Of a stretch of DNA of 64,000 nt, positions 34,213-46,454 are shown piece by piece. Source of the DNA: Desmodus rotundus (lineage: Eukaryota > Chordata > Mammalia > Chiroptera > Phyllostomidae). The position numbers and the translations under genes were made by a program. The stretch lies in contig NC_071398.1 in the NCBI RefSeq assembly GCF_022682495.2, forward strand, positions 12,468,934 to 12,532,933, read 5' to 3'. The notes under the pieces are model-generated. The model did not search any database. It saw only the letters and a list, made by a program, of their open reading frames with translations, and was not told the DNA's origin. How positions within the stretch are numbered: the first letter of the stretch is position 1; the number at the start of each line of letters is the position of its first letter.

Positions 34213-34460
34213 AAGAAAAAAGAATCTCCTCACGCCGGACTGCTTTGAGCCGGGACACTGGTTCTTTCCTGCCTCCGACTCGAGCCGAAACTACACCTTT
34301 GGCTCCTCTGGGTCTCCAGAGATACACCTGCAGCTCTGGAGACGTCTCAGCCTCCATAGTCACGGAAGCCAATTCTTTGTAATAACAAAATAGACTCAGA
34401 CCCAGATCAAATGTCCCCATCCTGTTAATTCTGTTTCTCTTCAGAATCCTGATGCGATGG
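34213..34460 (+). mobile_element. MLT2-type ERVL LTR, right part
   Basis: 'ctttcctgcctccgactcga', 'gaaactacacctttggctcc', 'gtctcagcctccatagtcac', 'ggaagccaattctttgtaat' and 'ttctgtttctcttcagaatc' match the MLT2 3' half in order. Solo LTR; no internal viral sequence nearby. Confidence 0.78.
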
Positions 34461-34474
34461 AAGTGGAGCACTGG

Positions 34475-35190
34475 CCTTCCTACTCACAAAGCGAGTGCTT
34501 TTCTATCACTGTCCTGCTTCCCTATGGATGCGAACGTGACTTGGGTTTTTTTATGATAATATTTGGGAAGTAATAAAAATCCCTTATTGTATGCCATAAA
34601 GTGTGATTTTTCATGCATCATCTCAATCGTTTCAATACTTTTCTTCTTTTTATAAAGTGCCTTTTTCCCCCAAGCCTTCAGACACCAAAATGTAAAAGAA
34701 ATAGGAGACTAGCTCCCTTGTTGGGAGCAGGGCAGCTGTGGGCGGGGCAGTGGTCGCCCTCAATTCCCGCCAGAAGCTCCAGGACCCCTCAGACCATATG
34801 TTGAAAAAACAGTAAATATTTCAACTAGTCTTCAGCATACATTTGGGGATACAGGTGGCAGGAATTATTACCTTTATTTAATACAAAAAGAATGCTGGGT
34901 TTAAGCCAGGCTTTCACAGCAATAGCCTCTTTCCAGTAAGACCTAAACAGAGATATAAGAATTCTGGCTTCCTCACTTCCTTAATGGTCATTTCTAAAGA
35001 AGGTGGCCCCTTCTAGTCGAATCCTTATGCAGATTACTTCTGAGCATCACCAGACCGCTTAACATCTCAGAAAATCTAAGAAAACCAGGCCCAGTCTATT
35101 GACAATGTCCATCAAAAAACAATGATAAAGAAACAGTCCATATTTCACATTGACAGCAAGGCAAGTACGTGAAGGCTAATGTAAGTCTGA
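34475..35190. other. Unassigned noncoding sequence
   Basis: No gene or repeat recognised. Confidence 0.5.
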
Positions 35191-35194
35191 TGGT

Positions 35195-35370
35195 TAACAG
35201 AATTTTTTAGCCGCGTGACCTTAGGCAAATTACTGTCCCTCTCCTGCTAGTTAACTTATCCGAAATGGGAGATGATGGTCCTATCTCATGGAATTGTTAG
35301 GACAATTGCAGTAACATAGCAACAGTACTGGTAATATGCTCAAGAGCCAATTGTATTAGCTGTTGATAGA
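35195..35370 (+). repeat. MIR SINE (sense)
   Basis: 'agccgcgtgaccttaggcaa', 'attactgtccctctcctgct', 'ggtcctatctcatggaattg', 'ttaggacaattgcagtaaca': sense MIR order. Confidence 0.75.
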
Positions 35371-35374
35371 TATG

Positions 35375-36505
35375 TGAATTATTTGTAAGGTGAATATTTT
35401 AACTTCCAGATCTCGAATTGTACGCATAGAAAACATCATCAGAAAAACAATGGCAGGTTGCCTGGATGAAGACAGCCCTTTCTGTGTCATACACAAAAGT
35501 AGAATTTCAGTTGATTTTCTGTGAGACCAAGTTCCATGAGCACACTGTCAAATCGTCTCCATCAGACCAATGGGAAATGTCACGTGCTTAATCAAATGAG
35601 ATCATTGGGGTTTGCCTGTGTAGTAAATGACTGTTTGCCCACACACTACAGTTTCAAAGCGGATGCTGCCCTGCAGGTGAATGGAGCCCTGTATGGGGTT
35701 ACAGATAAACCACATGCCTCCATGCGCTGTGTGCAGCTCATTACTTTCCAGATCCTAACGAAGACCGAGGGCTTACTATGTAGAAAGCAGGTCAGGTAGA
35801 AAGCGCAGAGACAAGAGTGCAGGGTGTCCTTACGGTGCTGGTGATGCCTCATCTCCCAGGTGGGAGCATGCAGCGTGGAGCAGGAAGAATCATCTCTCTG
35901 ACCCTCGGAGTGTTCCTGGCCTCCTCACCTGCAGTTTCTCATGAAGGGTCTGAAGATGGATATGTCCCTCTCAGACTCCATGTACTTTCAGAAAAATGTA
36001 CTAACAAATGAGGGTCCCCACTGAGTTTTCGGTTAACTCATTAACTGTCTTAAACACCTGCGCTGAGCCCCTACAGAGAGCTGGTGTGTTCTGTGTACTG
36101 GATCACAGCTCACATGATTAGAAACTGTCAGTGCCTCAGCTGAGTATTTAAGGTCTTCCAGACACGGCTTCCGGATAAAAGCTATCACGTTAAAATGGAA
36201 ATGAATCCATAAATCAAGATATCTAGGTTTTACTTCGTCTGCCAGTCGACTCTGAGTTATTTGGCTATTCAGGGACTTGCTGTGCTTGCTGTGAAGTTAA
36301 AACTATTAAAATATCCATGGAAACACAGGGACACTGAAGGTCAAGGAGTTTCGGTGTTTCATATAAGTCCCCACAGCCTGCAAGTGGTAGTGCCAGCTTG
36401 AATCGGGCGTGTTAGCACCAAAGCTCGTATTTCGAACCCTCCCTTTCATCTTCCGAGGCGGTGAAAGCTTATCAAACCCTTCTGAAGGGGTTCCACAGCA
36501 CACAA
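35375..36505. other. Unassigned noncoding sequence
   Basis: No gene recognised. A 92-codon plus frame (35521-35799) has no recognisable domain. Sequence is complex and non-repetitive. Confidence 0.5.
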
Positions 36506-36509
36506 TCTC

Positions 36510-36675
36510 CTCTTGTACTAACTCTGTGACCGTAGGCAAATCACTCAACTTTCCTGAGCCTCTGTTTCCTCATCTGTAAAATGTAAACCTAAGTTTGTTT
36601 CAAGGGCAAAATGAATTATTACTTATAAAGTACTTAGACAAGTCCCTCAATAAATATTGGCTCTCCTTCTTCTTA
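36510..36675 (+). repeat. MIR SINE (sense)
   Basis: Well-preserved: 'aactctgtgaccgtaggcaa', 'tcactcaactttcctgagcc', 'tctgtttcctcatctgtaaa', 'gtccctcaataaatattggc'. Confidence 0.88.
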
Positions 36676-36869
36676 TTATTCATTGTTCTTATGCCCTAAT
36701 GCAACCTGGTGGCTTCAAGCAGAAATGAAGAGCAGAGCTACTACCAATCAACAGGCATAAGTATCAATCCCATTCAAGCAAACAGTTTAGTAAAAGTAAA
36801 GATCACATGTCCCTAATGCTACATTAAAAATACTGTTCTTTATGGTACCAGCAAGACAGATTTGGGCTG

Positions 36870-37015
36870 AGACCAGAACTGTAACTTCTCAATGCTACAA
36901 TCATCTGGGAGCTTTAAAACATACCCATGTCCAATCCCCATTTGAGGCCATTTGAGGCCAATTCAGTAGGGGTATCTTACATTTTTAATGCACTCCAACA
37001 CAGGTTGATTCGAAG
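36870..37015 (+). mobile_element. MER5-like hAT fragment (decayed)
   Basis: 'acaatcatctgggagcttta', 'gtccaatccccatttgaggc', 'caattcagtaggggtatctt' and 'acatttttaatgcactccaa' resemble the MER5 family. Contains a direct 10-bp duplication (tttgaggcca twice, 36942-36961). Confidence 0.45.
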
Positions 37016-37344
37016 TTAGGAATGGACCAGTTTGCGAAGTTGTTTTGAGTTCCAAGAAGTTATTTAGGGAGGGGATTGGACTAGAAAATATGAGAGGGCC
37101 CCCCCCCAAAAATGAAATTATCTTCCAGAGGGTAGGTCCCTTGTGGTACAGGCTTCCCCCTCTAGGTGAGTGTTTTAGGAACCCATCTGTATCCGTGTAC
37201 CAGCTGGTGGTGGTGTGAGAGGCTGTGGTGAGCTTTAGTGAATTTTTTCAAAGACTCTTTCATCGCATTTGCCCATTTCATGATGGGTGATCTCCAAGCA
37301 TACCTGCCCGCACCGCGATGAGTGTTCCACAGTCTTTGACCCAA

Positions 37345-37690
37345 AATGTCATGACCCCCATGCCCCACCCTCCTTATTCACCTGGTCTCACCCCAAGTGA
37401 CATTTTTGTTTGTTTATTTGTTCATTTCCCCAGATGAAAAAAATCCTCACAGAGAAGCATTTTGCCATTTTTGCCAATATGGAAGAGGTAAAACAAAAAA
37501 AAAGGCAGAAACTAAAAATGCATCAGAATTGACAAGTTCAAAAACTGTTTTGAGCAGTGGAAAAATCACCTCGATAGGCGTACTGCATCAAATGGAGAGT
37601 ACTTTGAAGGTGACTGAAGTTTAAACATACTAGAATAAATACCCAATTTTAATAAATACATTCAGTTTTTTCAGGTCCCCCTCATATTCT
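37345..37690 (+). pseudogene. Mariner transposase C-terminal remnant
   Basis: Plus-strand fragments of the mariner transposase C terminus: MKKILTEKHFA, EEVKQKKRQKLK and, in another frame, KNCFEQWKNHLDRRTASNGE then YFEGD and a stop at about 37619. In mariner transposases this block follows the third catalytic aspartate (DD34D) and ends the protein. Frameshifts and stops make it dead. A/T-rich sequence to about 37690 may hold the decayed 3' terminal repeat. The N-terminal half was not found beside it. Confidence 0.82.
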
Positions 37691-37694
37691 GGCC

Positions 37695-38395
37695 AGCGAC
37701 TACACCTTTCCACCTTCGTGCTGTCTTACATTGTCCTCCTGGGTCAGAATAAAGAAAACCCCAGGGTCTCCCGTCTCCTAAAGTTGGCGTAAGCGTTCTT
37801 CCCCGACTTGGCTGTTCGTGCTCGGATTGCTGTCTCTCACTGGCAGCTGCCGCAGTCCTGTTTAGAGGGTGCTCATTTCCCTCCTGTCCCTGAATTTCTC
37901 ATTTGATTAGATAGGTATTCAAGAAATATATTTTGCACTTTTTAAAAATCTTGGTGATTAATATTACTCTGACCTTGTCAAGTAAAAAGAAAAAGAAGAA
38001 AAAGCAAAACTTAATGTCATAGAGCTTTCGTTCTTCCAGTTTTAGGCATGCTCTTTCATATTTTCTCACGGGAGTGAGGCCCAGGAAGGCGCGTGAACTC
38101 AAAGGTGGGGGTTGGCTTGACTGTGCAGTCAGCTGAGCCATGCCACGTCCTCTCTCCGAGCAAACACTGCTAATAAGAGTGACTTTTTGGGGGTGACTTG
38201 AGCACTTCCTTGAAGTGAGTCCCCCATGTGCAAGCCATCGATGAGTTGGGCTAGTGAACTGTGACTGTCATTTAACAGGAGAAACATGTCAAGGTCTGAC
38301 TGTTCACACAAACCTTAGTCCATGGGAGTCTGCTCTGTATGTGTAGCCCCGGTCAATCCTTCCCTGCTTCGGTTGTGCTCGTTTAAGTTGCTCAT
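37695..38395. other. Unassigned noncoding sequence
   Basis: No gene or clear repeat; frames at most 80 codons. Confidence 0.5.
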
Positions 38396-38399
38396 TTAA

Positions 38400-38935
38400 C
38401 TTAGGCTCCTACTCTGTCAGGAATGGTACATGATGAAGGGACAGTGAAAGATGTCATGGTCCAGCTGTGCATGTTTGGGAGGGAAACAGGAAAAGAAACT
38501 TCCAAAGGCATGTCTGTGGGGTAAATGCCAGTTATGGAGAGAGGCACAGCTCTCTGGGGACACACGGGAGCAACACCTAATCAATCACCCTCACTCAAGA
38601 CCTGTTTGAGAAGAAAATCCGGGCCTGAGTCTTAGAGGGCTTCTCCGCGTGAAAATGTGGAGCGCAGCCTGTGCAGAGGCCCTGAGAGGAAAGAAAGTAA
38701 AGTCCGTCTGCAGGGCCGCCGTAGCAGGCATGGCCTACGGGAGACAGCGAGACTGGCTGAGGTCCTATTGGGGACAACTCTGTGACAGAGTCAGAGCTTG
38801 TCATTTATCTGGACAGTTAAGAAAACACCACCACCACCACCACCACCACCACCAACAACAACAAAAACAAAAACACGTCAGGTTTTTAAGCAGGAGAATA
38901 ACGTGCCTGGGTTTTCATTTTAGGTGGGGAAGAAG
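38400..38935 (-). repeat. L2 LINE 3' region (antisense) with (ACC)9
   Basis: Antisense L2: 'gcctgtgcagaggccctgag' (aagtgcaaaggccctgaggc in sense-family terms), 'gtagcaggcatggcctacgg', 'aagcaggagaataacgtgcc' then 'ttttcattttagg'. A short (ACC)9 microsatellite interrupts it at 38827-38853. This gives a run of His in the 115-codon frame 38649-38996, which is not a gene. Confidence 0.7.
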
Positions 38936-38939
38936 GCTT

Positions 38940-41900
38940 GGGATGTCAGAAAGAAATGATCACATTGTTAAGAGAATCCCGTATCATGTCATCTGAGGAA
39001 CAGATGAAAAAACTGAGAAAGATTTTTGGCTGTAGGGAGTGAGACTGATGTTGGACATCTGATGCCATGTGCAAGAGAAAAAAAAAAAAACGTTTATTTG
39101 TGATTTCCGGGCACTAAAGATGTATTAGTTATTGAACACACACCGCAGTCCAACGTAAAACAAAGTGCCTCTGGATGTTTGGAGGTGTCCCAAGATGGGA
39201 AGGCTTGGCGACTGCTTCTGACTGGTCGCGGTCTGGGGATGTGAGTGCCAATACCCAGTGGTACTTGGCTCGCTATGTTTAAGTCCTCGCAGAGACTCTG
39301 TGCCCTTGTGGCTAGCTTTGGTCATCACGGTCAGCCACCAGAAAGTGTGCTGATGAACAAAACCAGTGAAAGGTCACTAGTGGAACAACCTTCCTCAGGG
39401 GCGGACATGGACGTTTAGAGAATGAGAGTTCTTTGTACTCACTGTCGACACCTTCTTTCAATTAGAAGCGAAGAACAAAGTGTAGGTCCTTCAAAATCTG
39501 TGGCCTTCACCTTGTAACCAAAAGGACATGATTCAAAGAATCATGTTGAGAGAATCCTCCTGGCAAGGGACCTTCTATCATTTTTCCCACCCACTGTCAT
39601 GATTCACAGGGCACAGACTCGTCTTTACAATGAGATTGCCCAACATCTTTCTCTGCTTCCCCCCTGCCCCAGAAACCTGGAGGTAAATTATAGCTCCTGA
39701 AATGCTACACTTTAATAAAAAGGATACTTTGAACTAGAACAAAAAGAATAGTTGTGTGTGTGTTTGTGTGTATGATACGTATAATATATTGCATCTTCCG
39801 TACCGTATCACGATTTATAATATTTTAGAGAGGCGAACTACAAATAAAATGAGTATTTATGGTGACTCTTACAAAAATGACAGGAGGGATGGCCTTCAAA
39901 TAGCTCTTCCTCTAGTTTAACATTCATTTCAGCGACAGACATGGGTCAGTTTGGTGCCCAGCCGAACGAAGATACAGAACCATTTTCCTTGACATTTCAC
40001 TTGACATTTTGAATTAATTTGCTTTTGCAACCAGGGAACCTGTATAAAATAACATGATCTTGTTTGGAAATTTTAGTGCACTGGTCTTGGGATCTATTCT
40101 GTTGAACCATACAAGGTTGCCAATATTTACACATTTTAACCTAAAAAATGGCAATTTCTGTGGCTCATGGTAAGAGACATTTGCTTCAGCCTTTGCTGTA
40201 ACACAAGGAGTCTTCAGAATTAAATTAGTTATTCAACTCTTAAAACATAAATTGTTCTTATCCAGTTAAATGTGGACAATAACAGAATCTGTTAGAGGCG
40301 TGATGTGTGTTAAATGAGACACTGGGTGGGAACACACTTGGAAAAAGGTGAAGTGATTTGGACTCATTAACATCCTGAAAAAGGCGGTCAGGTTCATAAT
40401 TGTTTACTCCCTATTGCTTACACGATTTCTTGGTTAGAATACACGGAGGTTCACATGTTTTTATTTCCTTCTGGATGTGACCTGACTTTTCTTTCATTAA
40501 GTTTATTCTCAAAGCCATTTCCCTCATTCCTTGGATTTACCGTACAGATTTCTTCTGAACGGGTAGGATATTTATACATTTCATTAACAATATGTACTCT
40601 CAGGCTTTCTGGTTTGTTCACCCAGTAAAATGCTCAGTAGAAAATGTGCTTAAGGATTGTTCCTCTTACCATGAGGGAACTGAAATTAATTGCCTTACAA
40701 TTTCGAAGAGCTTTAAGCACTTGTTTTGTTTAGGAGTCCAGCAGCTGTGGTGGCAGAGCTTTAATTATTATTTATTTTATTATTATTGTCAAAGTGCTTT
40801 GGCCTCTGGTATCCGGGCGATACGGTTTACAGAAGTTGGTCAGACGGAACTTTCAACAACTGGAATCTGGCCTGCAGTACCACCTCCTAGAGGTCTTTGG
40901 GGCTTCAGCTGCTCTCCCTTTCAGACCTGTGGTCCAGCTTGCATCGGATCATGACATCCTCTATTTAAGAAGAATCTTCCATTACTCGTCGGTGGTCAGG
41001 GGATTCAACCCTCATGTTGTGGTTCATCATACAAGGCCTTCGTGAAATATAAGATGGAAACAGTATCTCTTGCTTCTCCCCTCCCTTCTCCTGAATCCAA
41101 CTGACTAAACCCTTCAGGATTCTCTGAATGCTGTATGGCAAGGTGCTCTGCTCACTGACTGTTCACAGCCTGCTCCACTACCTGGAATGACTCATCTTCT
41201 TTGACGAGCACAGTCATCCTTGTAAGGCAGTGTGCGTGCCCTTTCTGTATGCGCACTCTCCTCTGCTCCTCCCTCTGAAGTTCTCTTCTCCTCCCTGAGA
41301 GATTACTCAGAGTTACTCTCTGTTTCCCATAGAACTGCACTCATGTCTTCTATTGTGAGTGCACCTTTGCCTTCCTGTCTTTCTTGAGTCTGTGACCTCT
41401 TATAAAGCAAGGACTCTAAGTTACCCGCCTTTGCTTCCCTGGCTTAGATACTCATGGAACATTTTTTTTTTTAATTTTAAAGTGAAGAGTAAGTTTCTCC
41501 TATTTAAAAAAAATGAATACTGCCTAAATAATTCAAAATTAAGGTTTCTGATTCCTCAGTAAATATTCAAAATATTGAGAAGTTCCAGAGAAGAAAATTA
41601 CTGATACCTTTTTAGGAGGAAAGGGAATTGCAGACATACCATTTCCTGTACGCTGGCCAGGTGTGAAGGTGTATGCATGCGGCCTGCTTCCCAAACTCTG
41701 GCTGTGAAGAGGGGGAATGGGAGGCTCTGTATCTGAGAGATACCTGTTTTGTTATCTGAGAATAGCATCTGGCATCTGAGCTAATGACTTGTTCAATATG
41801 CTATAGATGTTCGGTGTCGTTCAGTTAAAAACAGCCCGAGATATTCAGAGCACAGAGGGTGATGGTCTAGCTGAGTCCTCGCTCAGGAAGAACACTTCTG

Positions 41901-42325
41901 CATCGGTTGGTCCATTTCATAGGACTTGATTTCAAGAGGGACAGTCTTAAGCTACAACTAGCCCCTAACTGTGAGACCAGAAGTTAAGGCAGGAGAGGGG
42001 GAAGGTAGACATGAATGACATCATTAATGTAATAGTTAAACAAATTGAAATGATTAGATGAAAGTGAAGAATAAAAGTTTCCGCATATCCAGATTTGGAC
42101 CCACACATGTCACAAATTGACACGTGAATGAGCAAGGGGATACATGTCCCATTTTTTCAGAAGGGAGCAGCATCCTTTACAGGGAGGGCATCCTATTACT
42201 GTATAACAGGGTGACAGATTTCATTGGCAAATGAGCCAGTGAAACTGCCAGATGCCATAGTTCCCTGGCCCTCTCTGAAGGAGATGGAAAATAACATTCA
42301 TGAGATTTACGGTGGGAAGGGCTGG
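38940..42325. other. Unassigned noncoding sequence
   Basis: 3.4 kb with no gene recognised. A 13-A run is at 39.08 kb. A 120-codon plus frame (40592-40954) overlaps an 83-codon frame and has no domain. Around 41.15-41.4 kb the text is loosely L2-like ('caaggactctaag') but not callable. Confidence 0.5.
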
Positions 42326-42332
42326 ACTAAGC

Positions 42333-42475
42333 CAGTGTTTCCCAAGCATTATTATGAAATCACCTGAGATCTTGGTTAAATGCTGATTCTTCTTCAGGAA
42401 ATCTGGAGCGGGTCTTCATTTCTAACATGTTCTTAGGTGATTTTGATAATGCTGGTCAGTGGTCCATCTTCTCAA
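42333..42475 (+). mobile_element. MER5A-type hAT-Charlie element
   Basis: 'ccagtgtttcccaagcatta', 'tgaaatcacctgagatcttg', 'ttaaatgctgattcttcttc', 'cttcatttctaacatgttct' and 'taggtgattttgataatgct' match MER5A in order. Confidence 0.82.
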
Positions 42476-42965
42476 TAGTAATCCCTGGATAATATGGAAA
42501 TGTGGAAGTATTTCATAATCACTAGGAACATAGATTCCAGCATCAGAAAACCAGCCACGATGTTGAGTTTCCATCTGACATGCATTTGGGAAATTTGCTT
42601 CTCCGGACTGGACCCTCCTTGCTTCATCCATAGAGTGGGAATGCTATCGTTTCTTCGTATTGCCTTGGTCCGGCTGAAGTGAGAAAGTGTGTGGAGAGCA
42701 TTTGATGCAGTGCGCACATAGTAAGTCCTGTGTGATGTTAGTGATTGTTTTTTAGCTTTAAGAATATTATGCCTTCCATTTACAGGATTGTATAATTCTG
42801 ATTTATTTCCAAATTTAGCAGAATAGTAAAAAGACAAAAACTGCAATGTGAAAAAATCAATGGAGGTACATTTTATGGTTCTGGTAATGTAACTGTTTAA
42901 TAAAACTCCAGTCAGCCTCAGCCCAGTGCAAAATTGTCCTTCCGGTGAACAGCTATTCATTCTTT
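42476..42965. other. Unassigned; longest open frame of the window
   Basis: A 162-codon minus frame (42472-42960) is the longest here. It begins inside MER5A sequence at its 3' end, lacks recognisable domains or compositional bias of a real protein, and has no promoter or polyadenylation context. A MIR scrap may be at 42690-42760. Confidence 0.5.
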
Positions 42966-42969
42966 AAGA

Positions 42970-43240
42970 GTCACTGAAACGCCACCTATTTTGTGCCTTC
43001 CCAGTCACAGTGAGAAGATTGTCACTCATGTTTTCGGCCCCCTGCTACACTTACTGCAGGCATCTCGTGAGTCATCCATCATAAAGTTTTGAAAACAACT
43101 GCTTGACTACAACTGTATCTCCTTCACTTAAATGGAAATTCCTTGAATTCAGAAACTGCATTTTATCCATGGTGTATTCCCAACATCTATATCTAGCTTG
43201 TATCAAGGTAAATAGTGGATCCTTTAAAATAATCAATCAG
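42970..43240 (+). repeat. L2 3' region (sense)
   Basis: 'gaaacgccacctattttgtg', 'ccttcccagtcacagtgag', 'aatggaaattccttgaattc', 'ggtgtattcccaacatctat' and 'agcttgtatcaaggtaaata' follow L2 3' UTR order. Confidence 0.72.
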
Positions 43241-43244
43241 TGAA

Positions 43245-44045
43245 AAACAGATGAATAGTCAAATGTATAAATGAATTAGAAGAATCGGTCCGCGGTGTTC
43301 ACATTTTCTTTCAAAACCTTTCTGCCCTATTTTCAACAAAAATATTTCATACTTGTCTTCTCTTTGAAGAGTTTGTATTTTCACCAGGTTTTATAGGACA
43401 TATGTGGATACATGGGGATGCTGACAGATGCGATAGATATTTGGGGGAAGTGCGGATGATTTCTAATGCTCTCCAAATGATGAATATTCAACTCAGTTTG
43501 TTTACGAGGTCATCTCTGGTCAATTCCAGAGTAAAAGTTAAGGTACAAGACATCTTAAAGGCACTCTGTCTGTGCCTCTGCTATAGTTTTAGGGGAGGAC
43601 ACCTCCCATTTTGGAAGCAACTTCAGACAGACTTCATCCACTCAGTGGAGTGATTCTCCTGCAGAGTGAGCGTCCTTTGAGAAAATCTGAACGGCTGGGA
43701 AGTTAGGTCCTCCCCTTTCTAAGGAATTTTAGAGGTCCCCTTCCCCCTGCCCACTGCCTCTAGTGCCCATAGCTTTCTTAAAACACAGAACAGTAGGCAC
43801 CATGTTTATATCATCCTTATTGACTGCACAACTTTGGTTCACAACTCTCCCTTGTGCAAAAACTCTTAAATAGAACAAGAAAAAATAAGAAGAGGCTTGG
43901 TACCACCTTGCCCTTCTGTCAGTGGCAGCCACTAGAATTGCAAACAGAGTAGAAAGGTCAATCTCTGCAACTCCTCCTGAAATAAACTAAAAACAGTAGG
44001 AACATTTTCTCTTTCTTTCTTTTTTCTTCTTTTGTAATATTGATG
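43245..44045. other. Unassigned noncoding sequence
   Basis: Nothing recognised; frames at most 83 codons. Confidence 0.5.
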
Positions 44046-44049
44046 ATGG

Positions 44050-44215
44050 TGATACCAATAATTCAAGCAGTTACCATTTTTTAGGCACTTATCAGGCACT
44101 GTGCTAACTTCTCATTTTGGTTCATTTTTATCTTTACCAAGCTTGTAAGAAGTAGGTGCTATTGTTCCATTTTAGACAATAGGAAAGTTGTCAGAGGTTA
44201 AGGAATGCGATCAAT
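44050..44215 (-). repeat. MIR SINE (antisense)
   Basis: 'taggcacttatcaggcactg', 'tgctaacttctcattttggt', 'gtgctattgttccattttag', 'gttgtcagaggttaaggaat': antisense MIR. Confidence 0.8.
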
Positions 44216-44219
44216 GCCC

Positions 44220-45125
44220 GACCTCTGCACCCCAGAGCTGGGTGGCTCCTCCCTCCCACAGGAGCATTGTGATGGGCGCTTCCAAAATGCCAACATCCTT
44301 GGTCCGAAATCCTTGCGTTCACAGAAAGACCCATAAATGATAAACTTTGGGGATAGTTTGTTTGTCTCTTTGAATCTTAAATAGTGGCAGCAGTTCTGTT
44401 TTTTTCTCACTTCTTAAGCAAATGCCTTAAAGAATCAGCAGATATCCTTGCATTTCCCTCTCTGAGGCTGCTCGTGGAGGTTTATTCTCTGTGGCGGCCC
44501 CTAAATTCTCTAGGTAGCCCTGCCTGTGTGTTGCGGCTTTCACTAACTATAGCTCTCCTGTGTTCTGTAGGCCGAGGCTGGGGGACACACGGCTGCAGGT
44601 ACGTTCGCCCCAGTACGAGGCAGGCAGAGTCAGAAGCCTCAGCATGGGGACCTGCAATGGCCGTCCCTTGTGTGGCCTTACTGACCGCTGCTCTCTAGCT
44701 TTCCCCTTACCCTTGAGGCAAGAGGACACTACCTTGTGGGTGTCCTTGTTTTGTTCGGCACAGCAGAGCCCATCAGGAGGGTCTGACAGGCCCATTGCCC
44801 AAGTTTGTCAGTGAAATTGGTTGGCCTGACCTCATATTCCATTGGCACACTTTTTTCTTTATTTCTTCATTTGGAAAAATCATTAAATGGTTATGATGCC
44901 TTTCAAAGAGATTCACTGAGTAGAAATCAAGTTGAGCCATATTATTACGGTGACTAAATATCCTGGGTTTGCAGGTACAATTTCAAATACCCTATCTTGG
45001 TCCCCCAATTGTATATTAGGTCAATATTTCATGATTTTTGATTAAGGAGATACACTCTCCTCAGCTCGCAAACTACAGCAGGAGGCCTTTTTGAACATCG
45101 ATTTTGGCCAGGCATTTAGAATTGC
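44220..45125. other. Unassigned noncoding sequence
   Basis: No gene recognised. Overlapping short frames on both strands at 44.38-44.81 kb (up to 104 codons) show no domain. Confidence 0.5.
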
Positions 45126-45130
45126 AGAGG

Positions 45131-45150
45131 TGTGTGTGTGTGTGTGTGTG
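45131..45150. repeat. (TG)10 microsatellite
   Basis: Ten TG units followed by irregular TG/TA and CTAT-rich sequence to about 45250. Confidence 0.9.
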
Positions 45151-45254
45151 TATCTCTGTGTGCATGTCCATGTATGCATATGTGTGTATGTATATATGTG
45201 CATGTATGAATGCACATGTATCTCTCTATCTCTACTTATATCTCTATAAAGTCA

Positions 45255-46450
45255 AAATTTGTCCTTACGTTCCCCTTACAAATTGGGAAAATTGATGCTT
45301 CCAACTTTCTGAAGGTCTGCTGCTTTTCAGTAGCTGAAATGAGATTCTAACCTTGCAGTCTGGCTTTAAAGCCTACAGTCATTATTATCAATGTTCCTTC
45401 ATCTTCCAACGTATTTTTTAAATACAGTTTTTTCCTCACCTCGGCTTATTCCCACTGAGAATATGCCCTAGGCTCCTGGTGAGCGGGCTACAGATGCCGG
45501 GAGAGGGAGGAACTTACCTTGTGCACAGCCTTCTGTCTGTTCGCCCAGCCTCCTGCCCTTCCCAGTCCTTTCTTACCCCTTAAATCCCTGCTCCCGGGAG
45601 ACAGGAAATCAAACAAAAGACACCTGAGGGGGTGCTTGACAGAAGCCAAGATTGATTGCCCTGCACTAATTGCTGGGAAGGTTTAGGTGTGGGTGCCGGA
45701 GAACACAGATTATCGCAGATCACTTAAAAAGAGATTTGTTTCTCTTTTTGCTGCCCGCCCGTCATTTGCAAATGTCTGTTGGTTTCCATTCAGCCGGCTT
45801 GTGACTGAGAGCCCTGCTGACACTTGGGGGTGTGAAGAGCCAAGTGTTGTATCTGTGTCTGCACAGGTAATTTAGCTGTGGATCCAGGGGAAAATCACCA
45901 GCTTTCACAGAGCAAGGCTGTCCACAAAGAACCTTTGTTAAACCCTGTAACAATTGCCGTGACTGTAACCACGTGAAATTTTCTAGTGAGAACATAATTG
46001 ATGAAATAGCAATTTGTTTTTAATTGAATACGTTCTTTGATAGCAGGTTTTCACTTACAGGCAGCTTCTCTTAAACACACTCAGGAAAACCATCGGACGA
46101 TATTTCATAACCAGAAAAGTAAACGCAGCATTTAGGTAATTTACTTAGCTAAATTCAGGGATTGTCATTAAAACCTTTAGATATGTCACGGAGGGAAATA
46201 CAGAGTTAAAATTAAATCATTCTAATGAAAATAACCTACACAGGTTCACAAGATTCAAAATTGTAACAGTGACCTCTAGTGACTATGTAACTGCTTCATC
46301 TTTCCTAAAACTCAAAATAGTGTGAAGGATGAACGTACAGAGAAAAAGAGGGCGTACTTTCTTTATCATAAAGGAACAAAATTACTTGTTTTGTGTTCAG
46401 TAGTCATACTTTGAAAATAATATAATTATATGGCAAAACATTGATATCTT
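45255..46450. other. Unassigned; includes a candidate conserved block
   Basis: No gene recognised. The part 45.6-46.0 kb is repeat-free and carries a perfect palindrome catttgcaaatg (45763-45774), TAATT homeodomain words and a CCTTTGTT SOX/TCF-type word. It is treated as a possible regulatory element in the findings. Confidence 0.5.
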
Positions 46451-46454
46451 CTCT

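Noticed and set aside
38649..38996. Frame with a run of histidines, metal-binding-protein-like
   Set aside because: The His run is an (ACC)9 microsatellite inside an antisense L2.
42472..42960. 162-codon minus-strand open frame, the longest in the window
   Set aside because: Starts in unannotated sequence and ends inside a MER5A transposon. No domain, signal peptide or coding-like composition. A frame this long is plausible by chance in 128 kb of two-strand sequence.
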